Positions 33,107-33,939 of a stretch of DNA of 33,939 nucleotides are shown here, piece by piece. The DNA comes from Paracoccaceae bacterium (GTDB lineage: Bacteria > Pseudomonadota > Alphaproteobacteria > Rhodobacterales > Rhodobacteraceae). Under the pieces are notes generated by a model that was given only the letters and a program-made list of their open reading frames with translations, was not told the origin of the DNA and did no database searches. The stretch spans positions 1-33,939 of the forward strand of contig JAHQVS010000109.1 in assembly GCA_019634215.1 (NCBI GenBank), read 5' to 3'. How positions within the stretch are numbered: position 1 is the first letter of the stretch; the number at the start of each line of letters is the position of its first letter. Both the position numbers and the translations under genes were made by a program.

Positions 33107-33939
33107 GCGAGCAAGAGAAGCCGGAAAGCGTCGAAGCGCGGGCGGCCAAAGTTCAGGGCATCGGCTGCGCGCGTAAGCGGGTCGAGGATGCGCGGTTTAC
33201 CCAAGGCAAAGGCCGCTATGTCGACGACATCAAACTGCCCGGCATGCTGTTCGGAGATTTCGTGCGGTCGCCCTATGGGCATGCGCGGATCAAGTCGATC
33301 GATCCCTCCAAGGCGCTGGCGCATCCCGGGGTGAAGGCGGTGCTGACCGCCAAGGATCTGGAGCCACTGTCGCTGCATTGGATGCCGACGCTCGCGGGCG
33401 ACAAACAGATGGTTTTGGCTGACGGCAAGGTGTTGTTCCAAAACCAGGAAGTCGCCTTCGTAATCGCCGAGGATCGCTATATCGCCGCCGACGCCACGGA
33501 GCTGGTGGAAGTGGTTTACGAAGAGCTGCCGGTGATCGTCGATCCGTTCGAAGCGGAGAAAGAAGGCGCGCCGGTGCTGCGCGAGGATATCGCCGACAAT
33601 CTGGACGGCGCACACGGCAAGCGCCGCCATCCCAACCACATCTTCACCTGGACCGAGGGCGACCAGGACGCGACCCACGCAGCGATCTCTTCCGCCGAGG
33701 TGGTCGCCGAGGAGATGATCCACTACCCCCGCACGCACCCCTGCCCGCTGGAGACCTGCGGCTGTGTCGCCTCGATGGACAAGGTGAACGAGCATCTGAC
33801 GCTCTACGGCACGTTTCAGGCCCCGCATGTGGTGCGGACGGTGGCGGCGCTGCTTTCGGGCATCCCCGAACATAAGATCCGGGTGGTGTCGCCGGACATC
33901 GGCGGCGGGTTCGGCAATAAGGTCGGGGTGTATCCGGGC
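33103..33939 (+). CDS. molybdenum hydroxylase large subunit (CoxL-like), 5' part
   Basis: The first 279 codons of the molybdopterin subunit, cut by the window end. The N-terminal aldehyde oxidase/xanthine dehydrogenase a/b hammerhead domain is seen ([20 protein letters not shown], then [20 protein letters not shown]). After it comes [16 protein letters not shown] and the start of the molybdopterin domain with [15 protein letters not shown]. The active-site loop that separates CO dehydrogenase (AYxCSFR) from other members lies beyond the window, so the substrate is open. Confidence 0.92.
   Translation, partial: MSEQEKPESVEARAAKVQGIGCARKRVEDARFTQGKGRYVDDIKLPGMLFGDFVRSPYGHARIKSIDPSKALAHPGVKAVLTAKDLEPLSLHWMPTLAGDKQMVLADGKVLFQNQEVAFVIAEDRYIAADATELVEVVYEELPVIVDPFEAEKEGAPVLREDIADNLDGAHGKRRHPNHIFTWTEGDQDATHAAISSAEVVAEEMIHYPRTHPCPLETCGCVASMDKVNEHLTLYGTFQAPHVVRTVAALLSGIPEHKIRVVSPDIGGGFGNKVGVYPG

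Noticed and set aside
33073-33873. 266-codon minus-strand frame opposite the CoxL-like gene
   Set aside because: It mirrors a well-conserved molybdopterin subunit. The long open antisense frame follows from GC-rich codon use.
31708-33939. Calling the three genes coxMSL (aerobic CO dehydrogenase)
   Set aside because: The deciding active-site loop lies outside the window, and the neighbours point to aromatic substrates, so only family-level names are given.
1-33939. CRISPR arrays, tRNA/rRNA genes, insertion sequences, integrase or phage genes
   Set aside because: No regularly spaced repeats, no tRNA-like cloverleaf, and no transposase or integrase motifs were found on either strand.

Overview
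The window looks like chromosomal DNA of a sulfur-oxidising, aromatic-degrading alphaproteobacterium. The gene content supports this: a Paracoccus-type sox cluster (soxXYZABCDEF), a PcaQ-like LysR regulator next to pobA and pcaCHG, a CouR/FerR-like MarR regulator beside feruloyl-CoA synthase, and TRAP and Liv-type transporters. No rRNA, tRNA, insertion sequence, phage gene or CRISPR array was seen. The genus cannot be fixed from the sequence alone.

Layout. (1) 1-0.6 kb: C-terminal end of an EAL-domain protein whose EGVE motif reads QGVE, followed by a gene-poor stretch. (2) 0.6-7.1 kb: an acyl/aryl-CoA ligase divergent from a complete Liv-type ABC importer (binding protein, two permeases, two ATPases), with a perfect 9-bp inverted repeat between them. 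(3) 7.4-15.8 kb: a leftward operon soxX-Y-Z-A-B-C-D-E-F for complete periplasmic oxidation of thiosulfate. An exact ATTC-N8-GAAT site lies upstream of soxX, matching the ArsR-type persulfide sensors (SqrR/BigR class). (4) 16.3-16.8 kb: a secreted DUF302 protein. (5) 17-21.9 kb: pcaQ-like regulator divergent from pobA-pcaC-pcaH-pcaG and a BKACE (DUF849) gene, i.e. 4-hydroxybenzoate to protocatechuate to the beta-ketoadipate branch. (6) 22-24 kb: a leftward pair of an amidohydrolase and a cytochrome P450 resembling the aryl-O-demethylase GcoA. (7) 24.3-33.9 kb: a probable hydroxycinnamate (ferulate/p-coumarate-like) module: crotonase, TRAP transporter dctPQM, then on the opposite strand marR-SDR-fcs, then a rightward CoxM/CoxS/CoxL-type molybdenum hydroxylase that runs off the end.

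How the parts may work together. Module 7 would import and CoA-activate a phenylpropenoid acid and shorten its side chain. The crotonase keeps both hydratase glutamates and is paired with an HSD10-like dehydrogenase, which favours a beta-oxidative route over the vanillin-forming hydratase-lyase route. Module 6 could remove aryl O-methyl groups. Module 5 would take the resulting 4-hydroxybenzoate or protocatechuate through ring cleavage. The strongest non-coding signal is a 36-bp element between pcaQ and pobA that recurs, 31 of 36 bases identical and without gaps, upstream of the crotonase/TRAP operon. It suggests that one regulator ties upper and lower aromatic pathways together. Genes pcaB, pcaD, vanAB, a P450 reductase and a sox regulator are not in the window.
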